Below are positions 8,577 through 17,802 of a stretch of DNA of 64,000 nt, in pieces. The translations under genes and the position numbers were made by a program. The notes below the pieces were generated by a model. The model saw only the letters and a program-made list of their open reading frames with translations. It made no database searches and was not told the origin of the DNA. How positions within the stretch are numbered: position 1 is the first letter of the stretch; every line of letters starts with the position of its first letter. Source of the DNA: an uncultured Rhizobium sp. (lineage in GTDB: Bacteria > Pseudomonadota > Alphaproteobacteria > Rhizobiales > Rhizobiaceae); assembly GCA_945952315.1 (NCBI GenBank), contig CAMFIE010000001.1, positions 1-64,000 of the forward strand. The letters are read 5' to 3'.

Positions 8577-10580
8577 TCAATCGGCTGCAATGCGTGGGCG
8601 CCCCGAAGCAGCGGCGAGGAAACGGGCTTCCACCAGCTTGCGGCTGCCTTCGATTTCCGGCGCATCGATCTCTTCTCGTAGATCAAGGATCGGATCGTCG
8701 GCCCCGTTGAGGCGGGCCTGGGCAAGCGCGGCGCTGGAGGCGCGCTCCCGTGCGATCACAAAGCTCTCCGCCTCGTCGGTGAGCCGCAGGCTTTCGCCCG
8801 CGCCATTGACCACGTAGACACCTTCCGCGGGCGAAGTGACGAAGACGGTGACCGTCGCCCGTACCTGACCCACGATTGCCCCGATTGCATTGGCCACATC
8901 CGCATCGTCCGGGATGGATGATTGCGAGGCAAGCATTTCGGCAATTGCCGGATAATAGACCGGTGCGGATGCACCGAGGCCAACCAGTGGCCGGTCAAGG
9001 GTCACGCCAAACCGGATGATCCCCGGCTTGCGCGACAGCGCCCGGTCAATCTCCACCGATTCCCTTGTATACACGCCGTTCACGCCATCATCGATCAGAC
9101 AGGCTGCAAGGATGACTTCGCAGGACTGCCGCGTCAGCTGGTTGACGATCTTTTCCGCCAGCGCTTCCGGTGTTTCCGCAAGAAGTCGACCTGCCCCGTC
9201 TCTCCCCCGGGCTGCAAGCGCAAGACCGAGACGCGCCGCTTCGCCATTCCACTGGCCTTGCCGCCCGAGCACATGCATCGCATCGGAAGGCGTAATGCCG
9301 GAAATATGAACAAGCCCACGTGCCACAAGCCGGTCGAGCGTCGCTTTTTGCGGCGTGGTGGTCAAAAGCTGGTCAAGCGGCACCGGAACTTCGCCGATCC
9401 GGTCGAAAAGTGCCTGTTCCTGTGCCTGAAGGCCGCTGGCAAGATAATCCGGAACGCCGGTACGCACCGCAAACTTGCCGTCATGGCGGCCGACATGGGC
9501 GGTACGGATCTGTCGCTCCAGAACCGGAAGCACGACATCGCCATGCTTTGCGGCAAGTAGGCTGAGCGGCAGGAAGCGACGTGGCCCGAGCTCGAATTTT
9601 GCATTGAGCCCGCGATCATTGATGCGAACCTCCGAATCACCGCCGAGGCCGTAGGTGCGCATCGCTACCGCCTCCACCATGGTGCGGTATCCTCCAACCA
9701 TGGCTCCTTCGGCATCAAGGCGCGGGCGACCGTCGTCAAGTACGGCCACGTCCGTGGTCGTTCCACCGATATCGGAAACAACGGCATTGTCGAGGCCGGT
9801 CAGATAACGGGCACCAACAAGACTTGCGGCCGGCCCGGAGAGAATGGTTTCGATCGGCCGGATCTTTGCCTCGGCGGCGGAGATCAGCGCACCATCACCA
9901 CGCACCACCATCATCGGCGCATGAATACCGCGGTTTTCGAGAAACCGCTCGCAGGCACCGACAAGCCGGTCGATCATAGAGACCAATCTGGAATTCAGAA
10001 GCGTCGTCAGTGCGCGCCGTGGCCCGCCGAGTTTGGAGGAAAGCTCGTGCGAGCAGGTCACAGGCAGATGCGAGACATCGCGGATCAGATCGCGCACGCG
10101 CATTTCATGCGCAGGATTGCGGACTGCGAAATAGCCCGCAACGGCAAAGGAAGAGACGCTTTTCGAAAGGACAGGCAAGGCCTCCTCCAGTGCGTCGAGC
10201 TTGAGCGGGGTTTCGTGGCCATGCACATTATGTCCGCCAGGGAGGAAAATGACCGGATCGCTGCCGAGAGCGGTTTCAAGCCCGTCACGCTTCAGATCTT
10301 CCGGCCCGAAGCCGATCATCACCAGTCCTGCCCGGCCACCCTGCCCTTCAACCAGCGCATTGGTCGCAAGTGTCGTTGACAACGAAACGAGACTGATTGC
10401 CGAAACCGGAATGCCCGCCTTCTCGATTACCGCATCCACAGCGCCCGCAATGCCTACCGCAAGATCATGCCGGGTCGTGAGGTCCTTCGCCTTGGCAATC
10501 ACGCCACGGGTTTCGTCGAAAAGTACAGCATCCGTATAGGTGCCGCCGGTATCGATGCCGAGTAGATAATGGGATGCCAC
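8577..10580 (-). CDS. Hydantoinase/oxoprolinase family protein, A-type, without a B subunit
   Basis: This 667-residue protein is an ASKHA-fold ATP-dependent amidohydrolase of the HyuA type. The phosphate-binding motif LLGIDTGGTYTDAVLF is at the N terminus, a second nucleotide motif SDIGGTTTDVAVLDDG is near the middle, and NALVEGQGGRAGLVMIG is typical of HyuA. Family members cleave hydantoins, 5-oxoproline or act with HyuB on acetone or N-methylhydantoin; the substrate here cannot be told. No hyuB partner lies nearby, which is unusual for two-subunit systems. GTG 10580 is chosen because AGAAGG lies eight bases before it and the conserved domain starts at once; the longer frame to 10661 adds a basic, unrelated stretch. 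Confidence 0.8.
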   Translation of the reverse strand: MASHYLLGIDTGGTYTDAVLFDETRGVIAKAKDLTTRHDLAVGIAGAVDAVIEKAGIPVSAISLVSLSTTLATNALVEGQGGRAGLVMIGFGPEDLKRDGLETALGSDPVIFLPGGHNVHGHETPLKLDALEEALPVLSKSVSSFAVAGYFAVRNPAHEMRVRDLIRDVSHLPVTCSHELSSKLGGPRRALTTLLNSRLVSMIDRLVGACERFLENRGIHAPMMVVRGDGALISAAEAKIRPIETILSGPAASLVGARYLTGLDNAVVSDIGGTTTDVAVLDDGRPRLDAEGAMVGGYRTMVEAVAMRTYGLGGDSEVRINDRGLNAKFELGPRRFLPLSLLAAKHGDVVLPVLERQIRTAHVGRHDGKFAVRTGVPDYLASGLQAQEQALFDRIGEVPVPLDQLLTTTPQKATLDRLVARGLVHISGITPSDAMHVLGRQGQWNGEAARLGLALAARGRDGAGRLLAETPEALAEKIVNQLTRQSCEVILAACLIDDGVNGVYTRESVEIDRALSRKPGIIRFGVTLDRPLVGLGASAPVYYPAIAEMLASQSSIPDDADVANAIGAIVGQVRATVTVFVTSPAEGVYVVNGAGESLRLTDEAESFVIARERASSAALAQARLNGADDPILDLREEIDAPEIEGSRKLVEARFLAAASGRPRIAAD

Positions 10581-10700
10581 GATGAACCTTCTGATCCGCT
10601 GTCGGTATGAGGCCCTGCTTATCGCATGGATCAAGGGCCTGAACTTGCTGGCAAACGGCAATTTTATGCCGCGAAGAGAATGCTTCGCGTCGCTTCTGCC

Positions 10701-12119
10701 TCAAGAAGTCGCTTTTGAACGCGGATCACGTGGCGTAACCAGCATCCGCAATCCGTTCTGAGGCTGCGTGGTGAGCTTTTGCACCGGCCAGACTTTCACA
10801 TCGGAGAGGAAGTCGAAGCGATAGCCGGCCATCAGCACGGCAAGCGCAATCACCGCCTCCTGAAGCGCGAAAGTGGCGCCGATGCAGATGCGCGGGCCAA
10901 CGCCAAAGGGCAGATACTGGAACCGTCCAATCCTTTCGCGGTATTCCGGCAGGAAGCGTTCCGGCTGATAGGCACGCGGATTTTCCCAATGCATCTCGTG
11001 CCGGTGCAGCGTCCAGGGCATGACCAGAATTGTCGTCCCGGGCCGGATATCGATCCGGCGACCTGCCACATCTGTATAGCTGTCTGATGCAATTGCAGCG
11101 CGGTTGATGGAGGGCGCGGGCGGATAAAGCCGAAGCGCTTCCTCGAAAGCGGCGCGCACATGCGGCATGCGCTCCAGCCATTCCACCGGCGGCGCTCCCT
11201 CGGCGATCACCGCATCGATTTCCGCCTCCATAAGCGCGCGGAAATGAGGGCGATGCGACAGGCAATACAGCGTCCAGGTGAGCGCCCGGGCAGTGGTTTC
11301 ATGCCCCGCGCCAATGAAGGTGAGGATATTGTCCTCGATTTCCGCCATCGTGAGCCCGTCAGGGCCCGCCGCGTCGAGGAGAAGGGTGAGGAAATCGTCC
11401 GGGGCCTGCGCCCTGTTCTCCGCAAGCATCTGTTTGCGGTTCTCGATGGTGCGGGAAACCACGTCGCGAAACTTGTCGAGCACTCGGCGTCCGCCGAAGC
11501 GGGTCAGGCGGGGCACCCAGGGCGGGGCTCTGAGAAGATCGAGCGGATCGACACGGCCCATCCGATGCAGAAGATTTTCGACATCGCCTGCAAAATCATC
11601 CGTTTCCGTGCTGACTTCACCGGAAAACAGGGTCGCCGACAGAATGGCGAAGGTGAGCTCCGTCATATCGGTTGCGATATCGCGTATGCCGCCATGCCCG
11701 CCGAGGCTTTCATAGTGGCGAGCGAAGATTTCAGATTGTTCCAGCATCTGGTTTGCAAATCCGCGGGCATGCCGTGGCGTGAAAACCGGAGCAATCGCCT
11801 TGCGCGACCGTTTCCAGACATCCCCTTCAGCCGTCAGAAGGCCATCGCGCAGGATAGGCCGCAAAATCAGCTGCCGGATCACGGCCATCCGGTAGTTCGC
11901 GGCATTGTCGACCAGCACATGGCGAATGAGGCCGGGATCGTTGATGATCAACGTGCGCTCGCCGAAAAAGGCCGTTTCAATCCAGGGAAGCGTGTAGGAG
12001 GGCTTGCCCCAAAGCTCCAGCGGATTGCGAAGGACGGTACGGATGATCTCCAGCCGTGAAGGTGGCACGGTCCTTGGTATCGGCGCAGGTGGCTCAAAGA
12101 CGGCATCGGCTGCTGGCAT
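10701..12119 (-). CDS. Cytochrome P450
   Basis: This 472-residue soluble heme mono-oxygenase has the oxygen-binding I-helix motif GAGHETT at 270-276, the ExxR motif (EEALR, Glu327 and Arg330), the PERF motif and the heme-binding loop FGVGPRICIG with Cys412 as iron ligand. There is no membrane anchor. The length and the C-terminal pattern resemble the bacterial group that includes rhizobial and fatty-acid-like P450s, but the substrate is unknown. No ferredoxin or reductase gene lies in the window, so electron partners must be elsewhere. The gene sits alone between the hydantoinase-like gene and the DUF1402 gene, all on the same strand with gaps of 80-120 bases. Confidence 0.92.
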   Translation of the reverse strand: MPAADAVFEPPAPIPRTVPPSRLEIIRTVLRNPLELWGKPSYTLPWIETAFFGERTLIINDPGLIRHVLVDNAANYRMAVIRQLILRPILRDGLLTAEGDVWKRSRKAIAPVFTPRHARGFANQMLEQSEIFARHYESLGGHGGIRDIATDMTELTFAILSATLFSGEVSTETDDFAGDVENLLHRMGRVDPLDLLRAPPWVPRLTRFGGRRVLDKFRDVVSRTIENRKQMLAENRAQAPDDFLTLLLDAAGPDGLTMAEIEDNILTFIGAGHETTARALTWTLYCLSHRPHFRALMEAEIDAVIAEGAPPVEWLERMPHVRAAFEEALRLYPPAPSINRAAIASDSYTDVAGRRIDIRPGTTILVMPWTLHRHEMHWENPRAYQPERFLPEYRERIGRFQYLPFGVGPRICIGATFALQEAVIALAVLMAGYRFDFLSDVKVWPVQKLTTQPQNGLRMLVTPRDPRSKATS

Positions 12120-12199
12120 GGCGCTTTTCCCGAACGGTTATACCGGGGAATCTAAGGTAAATTTCGACAAAGCGCGATGCGGTAAAATGGCAAAAGCGA

Positions 12200-13150
12200 T
12201 CAGAAAAGCTGCTTCAATTCATCCAGCTTGTTGTTGATAAGCCAGCCATAGTAATTCTCCTCCGGCCAGTTCCTGCCACCGCCTGCGTTGCGCGCGGCAA
12301 GCGCCTGCGCCCGCTGCAGCGTATTGCCAAGATTATAGAGGGTCGCGGTAATGCCGGGATTGCCGGAAATGTCCATATGCGCGATGGCGCTGTAATCATC
12401 AATCGACTGGCGGATGGCAGCGGCCACGAAAGCCAGCGAAAGATCAGGATCCATAATTGCCCGATAGACGCTCGCCGCATCGTTCTCATCCAGCTTCGCA
12501 ATGCCCGAGCGCTTTGCTACCAGATCCGAAAGTTTCATGGCCGTCAGCGGATTGACCTGGCCGAGACCAAACGTCTGACCGGCATAGAAGGGTTGGAAGA
12601 AAACAGCGCTGAAACGGTTGTCCGGATAGTTTTCCCCGCCCACCGATTTGCCGCGGAAAGTCTTTTCCCAGACCATCTCGCGGCAGGTCCAAAGACGATA
12701 GGAATCGGAATATTTGCCGCATTCGGCGAATTCCGGACGCGTGACGAATTCGGAAACCTTCTGGCCGTCATAGGCAAATTCGAAGGAATTGCCTGCATAA
12801 GCGGCCGCCTTTACATAATAGGACTGCAGCCGGTCATAGGCATCGACATTGTAGGTATGTTCGCCGACCAGCGCGCCAGCAATATGGATTGGATCGATAC
12901 CATAGTCCGCTGCCGTAGAGCGGATCTTGGCGCGCAGCGTGTCGTCGGTTGCGAGAAGATCGCGGATCTTTTCATACTTGTCGTCAAATGTTGTCCGGCC
13001 GGCGCGGGTGCGGCGAACGGAAGCCCCCGGAATCGGCGGCTGTTCTGCATGGCGATTGCCCGGTGGCACCTTGACGGCCGCCTCTGCAGATCCGAGACCC
13101 GCCATCAACCCGGCTGCCGTCAGGCAGAGAACTGCAAAGAAATGTCGCAC
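12200..13150 (-). CDS. DUF1402 family secreted protein
   Basis: This 316-residue protein belongs to the DUF1402 family, common in Rhizobiales and of unknown function. With a GTG start at 13150 it has a clear signal peptide (basic start, hydrophobic FFAVLCLTAAGLMAGLG, cleavage after AEA) and should be periplasmic. The conserved body contains VGEHTYNVDAYD, which places an acidic residue as in lysozyme-like folds, and FGLGQVNPLTA, a string reminiscent of lytic transglycosylases, so a role on peptidoglycan is possible but unproven. The open frame continues 288 bases upstream but without family sequence; GGGAA stands eight bases before the chosen start. hslU lies upstream on the same strand after a 214-base gap. 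Confidence 0.75.
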   Translation of the reverse strand: MRHFFAVLCLTAAGLMAGLGSAEAAVKVPPGNRHAEQPPIPGASVRRTRAGRTTFDDKYEKIRDLLATDDTLRAKIRSTAADYGIDPIHIAGALVGEHTYNVDAYDRLQSYYVKAAAYAGNSFEFAYDGQKVSEFVTRPEFAECGKYSDSYRLWTCREMVWEKTFRGKSVGGENYPDNRFSAVFFQPFYAGQTFGLGQVNPLTAMKLSDLVAKRSGIAKLDENDAASVYRAIMDPDLSLAFVAAAIRQSIDDYSAIAHMDISGNPGITATLYNLGNTLQRAQALAARNAGGGRNWPEENYYGWLINNKLDELKQLF

Positions 13151-13364
13151 CGCACCGATTCCCGTATCTGCCAGAGCCTGTTGCCGGAGTGATTGTCTTT
13201 CAAATCCGGCAAAAAGAAGCCCGAATGCTTCCGAGCTGGCGCTTCCTTTAAAAAGAACCGTGAAGTCTGTCGAGTTTGCTCCGGCGACCGCAGGAAGCGG
13301 GCCGCCGGAATTGGCCGTTACGATGCAAGCCGGACACAGAAAACCCGGCGGCTTTGACCATTTC

Positions 13365-14672
13365 TTACAAAATGAAGCGGGAAAGATCCGTATTTGTCGC
13401 CAGCGCCCCCACATGCTCGCGCACATAGGCCGAATCAATCGTCACCGCAGAACCACCGCGATCCGGTGCATTGAAGGAGATGTCGTCGAGCACCCGTTCC
13501 ATCACCGTTTGCAGACGGCGGGCGCCGATATTCTCCACGGAGGAATTGAGCTGTACCGCGACATCCGCCAGGGCATCGATCGCATCCTCGGTGAAATCGA
13601 GGACAAGCGCCTCCGTTTCCATCAAGGCCCGATACTGGCGGATCAGCGAGGCTTCCGGTTCGGTCAGGATGCGGCGGAAGTCCTCCTTGGTCAGCGGCTT
13701 CAGTTCCACCCGGATCGGCAGACGCCCCTGCAATTCCGGCAGAAGATCGGAAGGCTTCGACACGTGAAAGGCGCCCGACGCGATGAAAAGGACGTGATCG
13801 GTCTTCACCGGTCCGTATTTGGTGGAGACGGTCGTGCCCTCCACCAGTGGCAGAAGATCACGCTGTACACCCTCGCGGGAAACGCCAGCGCCCATGCCGC
13901 CATCCCGGGCGGCGATCTTGTCGATCTCGTCCAGAAACACGATGCCGTTGTTTTCCACCGCGTGCACCGCTTCGCGCTGGATCTGCTCATTGTCGATCAG
14001 CTTGTCGGACTCGTCGCGGATCAGGTCCGCGTAGGACTGACGAACCGTGGTCTTTACCTTCTTGGTGCGGTTGCCCATCGCCTTGCCGAACATGTCGGAC
14101 AGATTGAGCACGCCGATATTGGCACCCGGCATGCCCGGAATTTCGAAACCCGGCATGCCGGTTCCGGTATCGGCGAGGTCGATCTCGATTTCCTTGTCAT
14201 CGAGCTCGTTGTTGCGGAGCTTCTTGCGGAAGCTGTCGCGGGTCGCGGGCGAAGCGGTGGAACCGACGAGCGCATCAAGCACACGCTCTTCCGCATTCAT
14301 ATGGGCAGCGGCCTGCACATCCGCACGCTTCTTTTCCCGCACCAGGCCAATCCCGATTTCCACGAGATCGCGGATGATCTGCTCGACATCGCGGCCGACA
14401 TAGCCGACTTCGGTAAATTTGGTCGCTTCCACCTTGATGAAGGGTGCGCCTGCTAGTTTTGCGAGCCGCCTCGAAATCTCGGTCTTGCCGACGCCCGTCG
14501 GCCCGATCATCAGGATGTTCTTCGGCATCACCTCGTCGCGCAGATCATCGGGCAGCTGCTGACGGCGCCAGCGGTTGCGCAGCGCAATCGCGACGGCGCG
14601 CTTGGCCTCCTGCTGGCCAATGATATGGCGGTCGAGTTCGGAGACGATCTCGCGGGGAGAAAAATTGGTCAT
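13365..14672 (-). CDS. hslU: ATP-dependent protease ATPase subunit HslU
   Basis: This 435-residue AAA+ unfoldase feeds proteins into the HslV peptidase chamber. The N terminus ([17 protein letters not shown]) is typical; Walker A is GPTGVGKTE, Walker B is VFLDEIDK, the pore loop GYVGRD is present, and the C terminus ends in RFIL, the tail that docks into HslV. ATG 14672 is chosen over a TTG nine bases upstream. It is the third gene of the unit hslV-GNAT-hslU, five bases after the acetyltransferase stop codon. Confidence 0.97.
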   Translation of the reverse strand: MTNFSPREIVSELDRHIIGQQEAKRAVAIALRNRWRRQQLPDDLRDEVMPKNILMIGPTGVGKTEISRRLAKLAGAPFIKVEATKFTEVGYVGRDVEQIIRDLVEIGIGLVREKKRADVQAAAHMNAEERVLDALVGSTASPATRDSFRKKLRNNELDDKEIEIDLADTGTGMPGFEIPGMPGANIGVLNLSDMFGKAMGNRTKKVKTTVRQSYADLIRDESDKLIDNEQIQREAVHAVENNGIVFLDEIDKIAARDGGMGAGVSREGVQRDLLPLVEGTTVSTKYGPVKTDHVLFIASGAFHVSKPSDLLPELQGRLPIRVELKPLTKEDFRRILTEPEASLIRQYRALMETEALVLDFTEDAIDALADVAVQLNSSVENIGARRLQTVMERVLDDISFNAPDRGGSAVTIDSAYVREHVGALATNTDLSRFIL

Positions 14673-14677
14673 GGGTC

Positions 14678-15211
14678 TCAATGCTCTTGGTTGCGGAACT
14701 GCAGGATCAGCACATCGTCGCCGGTCATGCCTTCCAGATTGGGGACCGGACGGAAGCCGGCCTTTTCAAAGGCCCGCACCGCCCGGGAGTTTTCGGGGTC
14801 GGGATCGGCGATGATGGTGGCGAGGCCACCTGCCTGGAGCCGCCTGACAAAGGCGCGGATCACTGCGGGTCCGACACCCTTTGCGACAAAGCGGTCATCT
14901 CCGATGCAGATATCCATGCCGACCGCATCTGCGGGGAAAACCGCCAGCCAGGGATGGTCTTCCGTCCAGTCGTCGGTCTGCAGCTCTCCCACCTGCCAGT
15001 ATTGCGCATAGCCGATCGGGTGGCCTTCGAACTGGATCATGTAGGGCCGGGTTGAATCCTCGCCCTCCACCATGGCACGGATCAGGGCGAGCTCCTCATC
15101 CGGCTCACCCCACCAGTCGCGGACATGCGGCTCTTCCAGCCAGCGCTTGAGAAGCGGCAGGTCAGCCTTCGCCAAGGGGCGAAAATCGATGCTGTTTTCA
15201 AGCCGCTTCAA
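14678..15211 (-). CDS. GNAT family N-acetyltransferase inserted between hslV and hslU
   Basis: This 177-residue protein is a GNAT acetyltransferase of the aminoglycoside 6'-N-acetyltransferase-like / Acetyltransf_8 type. Visible features are the N-terminal [19 protein letters not shown], the central [24 protein letters not shown] with the acetyl-CoA-binding turn, and [16 protein letters not shown] near the C terminus. The substrate is unknown and the name of the resistance family should not be read as a resistance function. The start is TTG at 15211, which overlaps the end of hslV by 14 bases and has GGAAAAGC before it; no better start exists. The gene order hslV-GNAT-hslU is kept in relatives as I recall, hinting at a link to stress proteolysis. 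Confidence 0.85.
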   Translation of the reverse strand: MKRLENSIDFRPLAKADLPLLKRWLEEPHVRDWWGEPDEELALIRAMVEGEDSTRPYMIQFEGHPIGYAQYWQVGELQTDDWTEDHPWLAVFPADAVGMDICIGDDRFVAKGVGPAVIRAFVRRLQAGGLATIIADPDPENSRAVRAFEKAGFRPVPNLEGMTGDDVLILQFRNQEH

Positions 15212-15758
15212 GCTTTTCCACCACCACGTTGTGATTGGTATAGACGCAGATATCGGCAGCGATCTGCATGGCGCGGCGGGCGATTTCTTCTGCCGACTTG
15301 TCGCTGTCCATCAGCGCCCTCGCCGCCGCATAGGCATAGTGGCCGCCGGAACCGATGGCCATGCAGCCATGTTCCGGCTCCAGCACGTCACCATTTCCTG
15401 TAATGGCAAGGGTCACGCCCTTGTCTGCCACCAGCATCATGGCTTCAAGATTGCGCAGATACTTGTCCGTCCGCCAGTCCTTGGCGAGCTCGACGGCTGC
15501 GCGCATCAGCTGGCCGGGATATTGATCAAGCTTCTTTTCCAGTCGCTCGAGCAGGGTAAAGGCATCCGCTGTCGCCCCTGCAAAGCCCGCGATTACCTCG
15601 CCACCCTTGCCGATCCGGCGCACCTTGCGGGCATTGCCCTTCATCACCGTCTGGCCGAGGCTCACCTGTCCATCACCCGCAATAACGATCTCGTTGCCCT
15701 TGCGCACGGTAATGATCGTGGTTGCATGCATGGTGCCGAAGGGATTGTGTTCGCTCAT
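15198..15758 (-). CDS. hslV: ATP-dependent protease peptidase subunit HslV
   Basis: This 186-residue N-terminal threonine peptidase forms the dodecameric core of the HslUV protease. The propeptide of 12 residues ends before Thr13 in [10 protein letters not shown], which becomes the catalytic N-terminal threonine. The [13 protein letters not shown] block with the catalytic lysine environment and [14 protein letters not shown] are conserved. The ATG at 15758 is chosen; the longer frame to 15806 has no family match. It is the first gene of the hslV-GNAT-hslU unit and diverges from hisB across a 230-base region. Confidence 0.96.
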   Translation of the reverse strand: MSEHNPFGTMHATTIITVRKGNEIVIAGDGQVSLGQTVMKGNARKVRRIGKGGEVIAGFAGATADAFTLLERLEKKLDQYPGQLMRAAVELAKDWRTDKYLRNLEAMMLVADKGVTLAITGNGDVLEPEHGCMAIGSGGHYAYAAARALMDSDKSAEEIARRAMQIAADICVYTNHNVVVEKLEAA

Positions 15759-15780
15759 GATATACCTGTTTTCGTGAACC

Positions 15781-15802
15781 GGGCACTCAATGGGTTGTGC
15801 CC
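15781..15802 (-). repeat. Inverted repeat in the hslV leader
   Basis: GGGCAC and GTGCCC are separated by ten bases, between the predicted hslV promoter and the hslV start. In the mRNA this is a six-pair GC-rich hairpin in the 5' leader. Leader hairpins that stabilise hslVU mRNA are known in enterobacteria; whether this one has that role is a guess. Confidence 0.35.
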
Positions 15803-15815
15803 TCATCTTTGCCGA

Positions 15816-15843
15816 TATGTAAGCAGTGCTTTTGCGTTTGCAA
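15816..15843 (-). promoter_or_regulatory. Candidate promoter of the hslV operon
   Basis: On the minus strand TTGCAA, a 16-base spacer and TACATA lie about 60-85 bases before hslV. hslVU is usually heat-shock controlled, but the CTTGAA-like -35 of alphaproteobacterial RpoH promoters is not clear here, so the sigma factor stays open. Confidence 0.3.
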
Positions 15844-15907
15844 ATGCCGGCCAGCCGAGCCGTGCGGCGAAATCTCCCCGAAAGCGGCCATGATCTGCAA
15901 TTAAGTC

Positions 15908-15955
15908 AATGCCGCTTCTGGATATTTCAGCGCCTGCCTGTTAAGGAGCGGCATT
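15908..15955 (+). repeat. Long-arm inverted repeat in the his operon leader
   Basis: AATGCCGCT and its exact complement AGCGGCATT flank 30 bases, ending 33 bases before hisB. The first arm also starts a tiny 11-codon frame (15909-15944) that has no histidine codons, so this is not a classical his attenuator. No T run follows the second arm. Confidence 0.35.
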
Positions 15956-15988
15956 CCCCTACCCTGCAAAAGGCAAGGATGTTCCGAT

Positions 15989-16597
15989 ATGGCAGTGGCA
16001 GCAGAGCCCCGCGTGGCCAAGGTTTCCCGCACCACCAACGAGACCTCGATCTCCGTCTCCGTCAATCTCGACGGAACCGGCAAGTCGGCAATCTCGACGG
16101 GCGTGGGTTTCTTCGATCATATGCTCGACCAGCTGTGCCGCCATTCGCTGATCGATATGGAGATCGAGGCGAAGGGCGATCTTCACATCGATGATCATCA
16201 TACGGTTGAAGATACCGGGATCGCGCTTGGCCAGGCTCTTGCAAAGGCACTTGGCGACCGCAAGGGCATCACCCGCTATGCCTCACTCGATCTCGTCATG
16301 GATGAAACCATGACCAAAGCGGGCGTCGATCTCTCGGGCCGTCCCTTCCTCGTCTGGAATGTAGCCTTCAGTGCGCCGAAGATCGGCACATTCGACACCG
16401 AACTGGTGCGCGAATTTTTCCAGGCGCTTTCGCAGCATGCCGGGGTGACGCTGCATGTGCTGAACCATTATGGCGCCAACAACCATCATATCGCGGAAAC
16501 CTGCTTCAAGGCCGTTGCCCGCGTGCTGCGTACGGCAATCGAGATCGACCCGCGTCAGGCGGGCCGTGTTCCTTCCACCAAGGGAACGCTGGTCTGA
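15989..16597 (+). CDS. hisB: Imidazoleglycerol-phosphate dehydratase
   Basis: This 202-residue enzyme removes water from imidazole glycerol phosphate to give imidazole acetol phosphate in histidine synthesis. The manganese-binding motifs [14 protein letters not shown] and [15 protein letters not shown] are intact, and the monofunctional length shows that no phosphatase domain is fused, unlike the enterobacterial HisB. AAGGA precedes the ATG. It opens the operon hisB-DUF2628-hisH-hisA-hisF-hisE-coaA. Confidence 0.97.
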   Translation: MAVAAEPRVAKVSRTTNETSISVSVNLDGTGKSAISTGVGFFDHMLDQLCRHSLIDMEIEAKGDLHIDDHHTVEDTGIALGQALAKALGDRKGITRYASLDLVMDETMTKAGVDLSGRPFLVWNVAFSAPKIGTFDTELVREFFQALSQHAGVTLHVLNHYGANNHHIAETCFKAVARVLRTAIEIDPRQAGRVPSTKGTLV

Positions 16598-16650
16598 CCC
16601 CGACCCAGCCCGGACAACAGGGTTAGCCCCGGTCCAGAGGGAGCTGCTTG

Positions 16651-17112
16651 ATGGCAAGCTACATGGTTCTGATAGAGGACGGCGGCCGCAACGACCCGGA
16701 CCGGGTGCGTGTGGTGAAAGACGGGTTTTCGGTCTTCGCCTTCCTTCTGCCGCTCGTCTATCTGCTCTGGCACCGGATGTGGCTCTATGCCTTTCTGCTG
16801 GTCCTCTTCGAGGTGGCGCTTGGCTTCTGGCTGGATTTCACTGGTCAGGAGGCCGCGGGCGGTGTGATCCAGTTTGGATTGTCGCTACTGCTTGCGCTTG
16901 AGAGCGGCACGCTTCGGATGAAAAACCTTCTGTCGCGCGGCTATGTGCTGGATGGCATCCTCTCAGCTGACAATCTGGGCGACGCGGAAGACATCTATTT
17001 CTCAAACAAGGGACAAAGCCCCGCCGCCCCGCCCGCGCCTGCGACCGCCCAAAGGTCCGCTGGCGGCGCGGGCCTGGCGCTTGGCCTCTTCGACATGAAC
17101 AAGGAACGCTGA
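16651..17112 (+). CDS. DUF2628 domain membrane protein
   Basis: This 153-residue protein has the DUF2628 pattern: a short cytoplasmic start ([12 protein letters not shown]), two or three hydrophobic segments at about residues 27-45, 47-62 and 70-87, and an alanine/proline-rich tail. It should sit in the inner membrane. Its function is unknown. GGGAG lies before ATG 16651. It is embedded between hisB and hisH, 53 bases after the former and four before the latter, an arrangement that I remember from other Rhizobiales; the reason for its place in a histidine operon is not known. Confidence 0.8.
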   Translation: MASYMVLIEDGGRNDPDRVRVVKDGFSVFAFLLPLVYLLWHRMWLYAFLLVLFEVALGFWLDFTGQEAAGGVIQFGLSLLLALESGTLRMKNLLSRGYVLDGILSADNLGDAEDIYFSNKGQSPAAPPAPATAQRSAGGAGLALGLFDMNKER

Positions 17113-17116
17113 AACC

Positions 17117-17770
17117 ATGATGCGCGTCGCTATCATCGATTATGGCTCGGGAAATCTGCGCTCGGCCGTCAAGGCCTTCGAGCGGGCCGCAAACGATCAC
17201 GCAATCTCAGCCGAAATCCAGTTGACCGATCGGCCGGACATTGTTGCGGCGGCTGATCGGGTGGTTTTGCCGGGCGTGGGTGCCTATGCCGATTGCCGGG
17301 CCGGACTGGCCGCAGTATCCGGCATGGAAGACGCCCTGCGGGAGGCCGTGGAAGCCAGGGCACGGCCATTTCTCGGCATCTGCGTCGGCATGCAGCTCAT
17401 GTCCTCGCGCGGCCTTGAAAAGACGGTCACGCAAGGTTTGGGCTGGATTGCGGGCGATGTGGTGGAGATGACGCCTTCCGATCCCGCACTCAAGATCCCG
17501 CAGATCGGCTGGAATACGCTGGAGCTTACGCGCCCGCATCCGCTTTTCGAAGGCATCCGTACCGGAACGGACGGGCTCCATGCCTATTTCGTCCATTCCT
17601 ATCACCTCGCCGCAACCAATCCCGACGATGTGATCGCGGTGACCGATTATGGCGGCCCGATGACTGCCTTTGTGGGCCGGGAAAACCGCGTAGGGGCGCA
17701 GTTCCATCCGGAAAAGAGCCAGTCTCTCGGACTTTCCCTTCTCGCCAATTTCCTGCGCTGGAAGCCATAA
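17117..17770 (+). CDS. hisH: Imidazole glycerol phosphate synthase, glutaminase subunit HisH
   Basis: This 217-residue class I glutamine amidotransferase supplies ammonia to HisF. The nucleophile is Cys89 in [11 protein letters not shown], the oxyanion strand is near PGVGAYADC, and the His-Glu pair is in FHPEKSQ. ATG 17117 is followed directly by a second ATG at 17120, and AAGGAA lies upstream; either could be used. It is followed by hisA after 32 bases. Confidence 0.97.
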   Translation: MMRVAIIDYGSGNLRSAVKAFERAANDHAISAEIQLTDRPDIVAAADRVVLPGVGAYADCRAGLAAVSGMEDALREAVEARARPFLGICVGMQLMSSRGLEKTVTQGLGWIAGDVVEMTPSDPALKIPQIGWNTLELTRPHPLFEGIRTGTDGLHAYFVHSYHLAATNPDDVIAVTDYGGPMTAFVGRENRVGAQFHPEKSQSLGLSLLANFLRWKP

Positions 17771-17802
17771 GGCTCGCGCCAAACCGTACGGATAGCAAGA
17801 TC

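Noticed and set aside
13148-13438. Longer N terminus for the DUF1402 protein
   Set aside because: It would place the signal peptide inside the protein and shows no conserved sequence.
12927-14456. Long open frame (509 codons) opposite hslU
   Set aside because: It is antisense to a clear HslU, has the composition of a shadow frame in GC-rich DNA and shows no domain pattern.
15781-15843. RpoH heat-shock promoter for hslV
   Set aside because: No CTTGAA-like -35 with a matching -10 at the right spacing; only a weak sigma-70-like pair is visible.
15909-15944. Possible histidine attenuator leader peptide before hisB
   Set aside because: The 11-codon frame contains no histidine codon and no terminator follows the hairpin.
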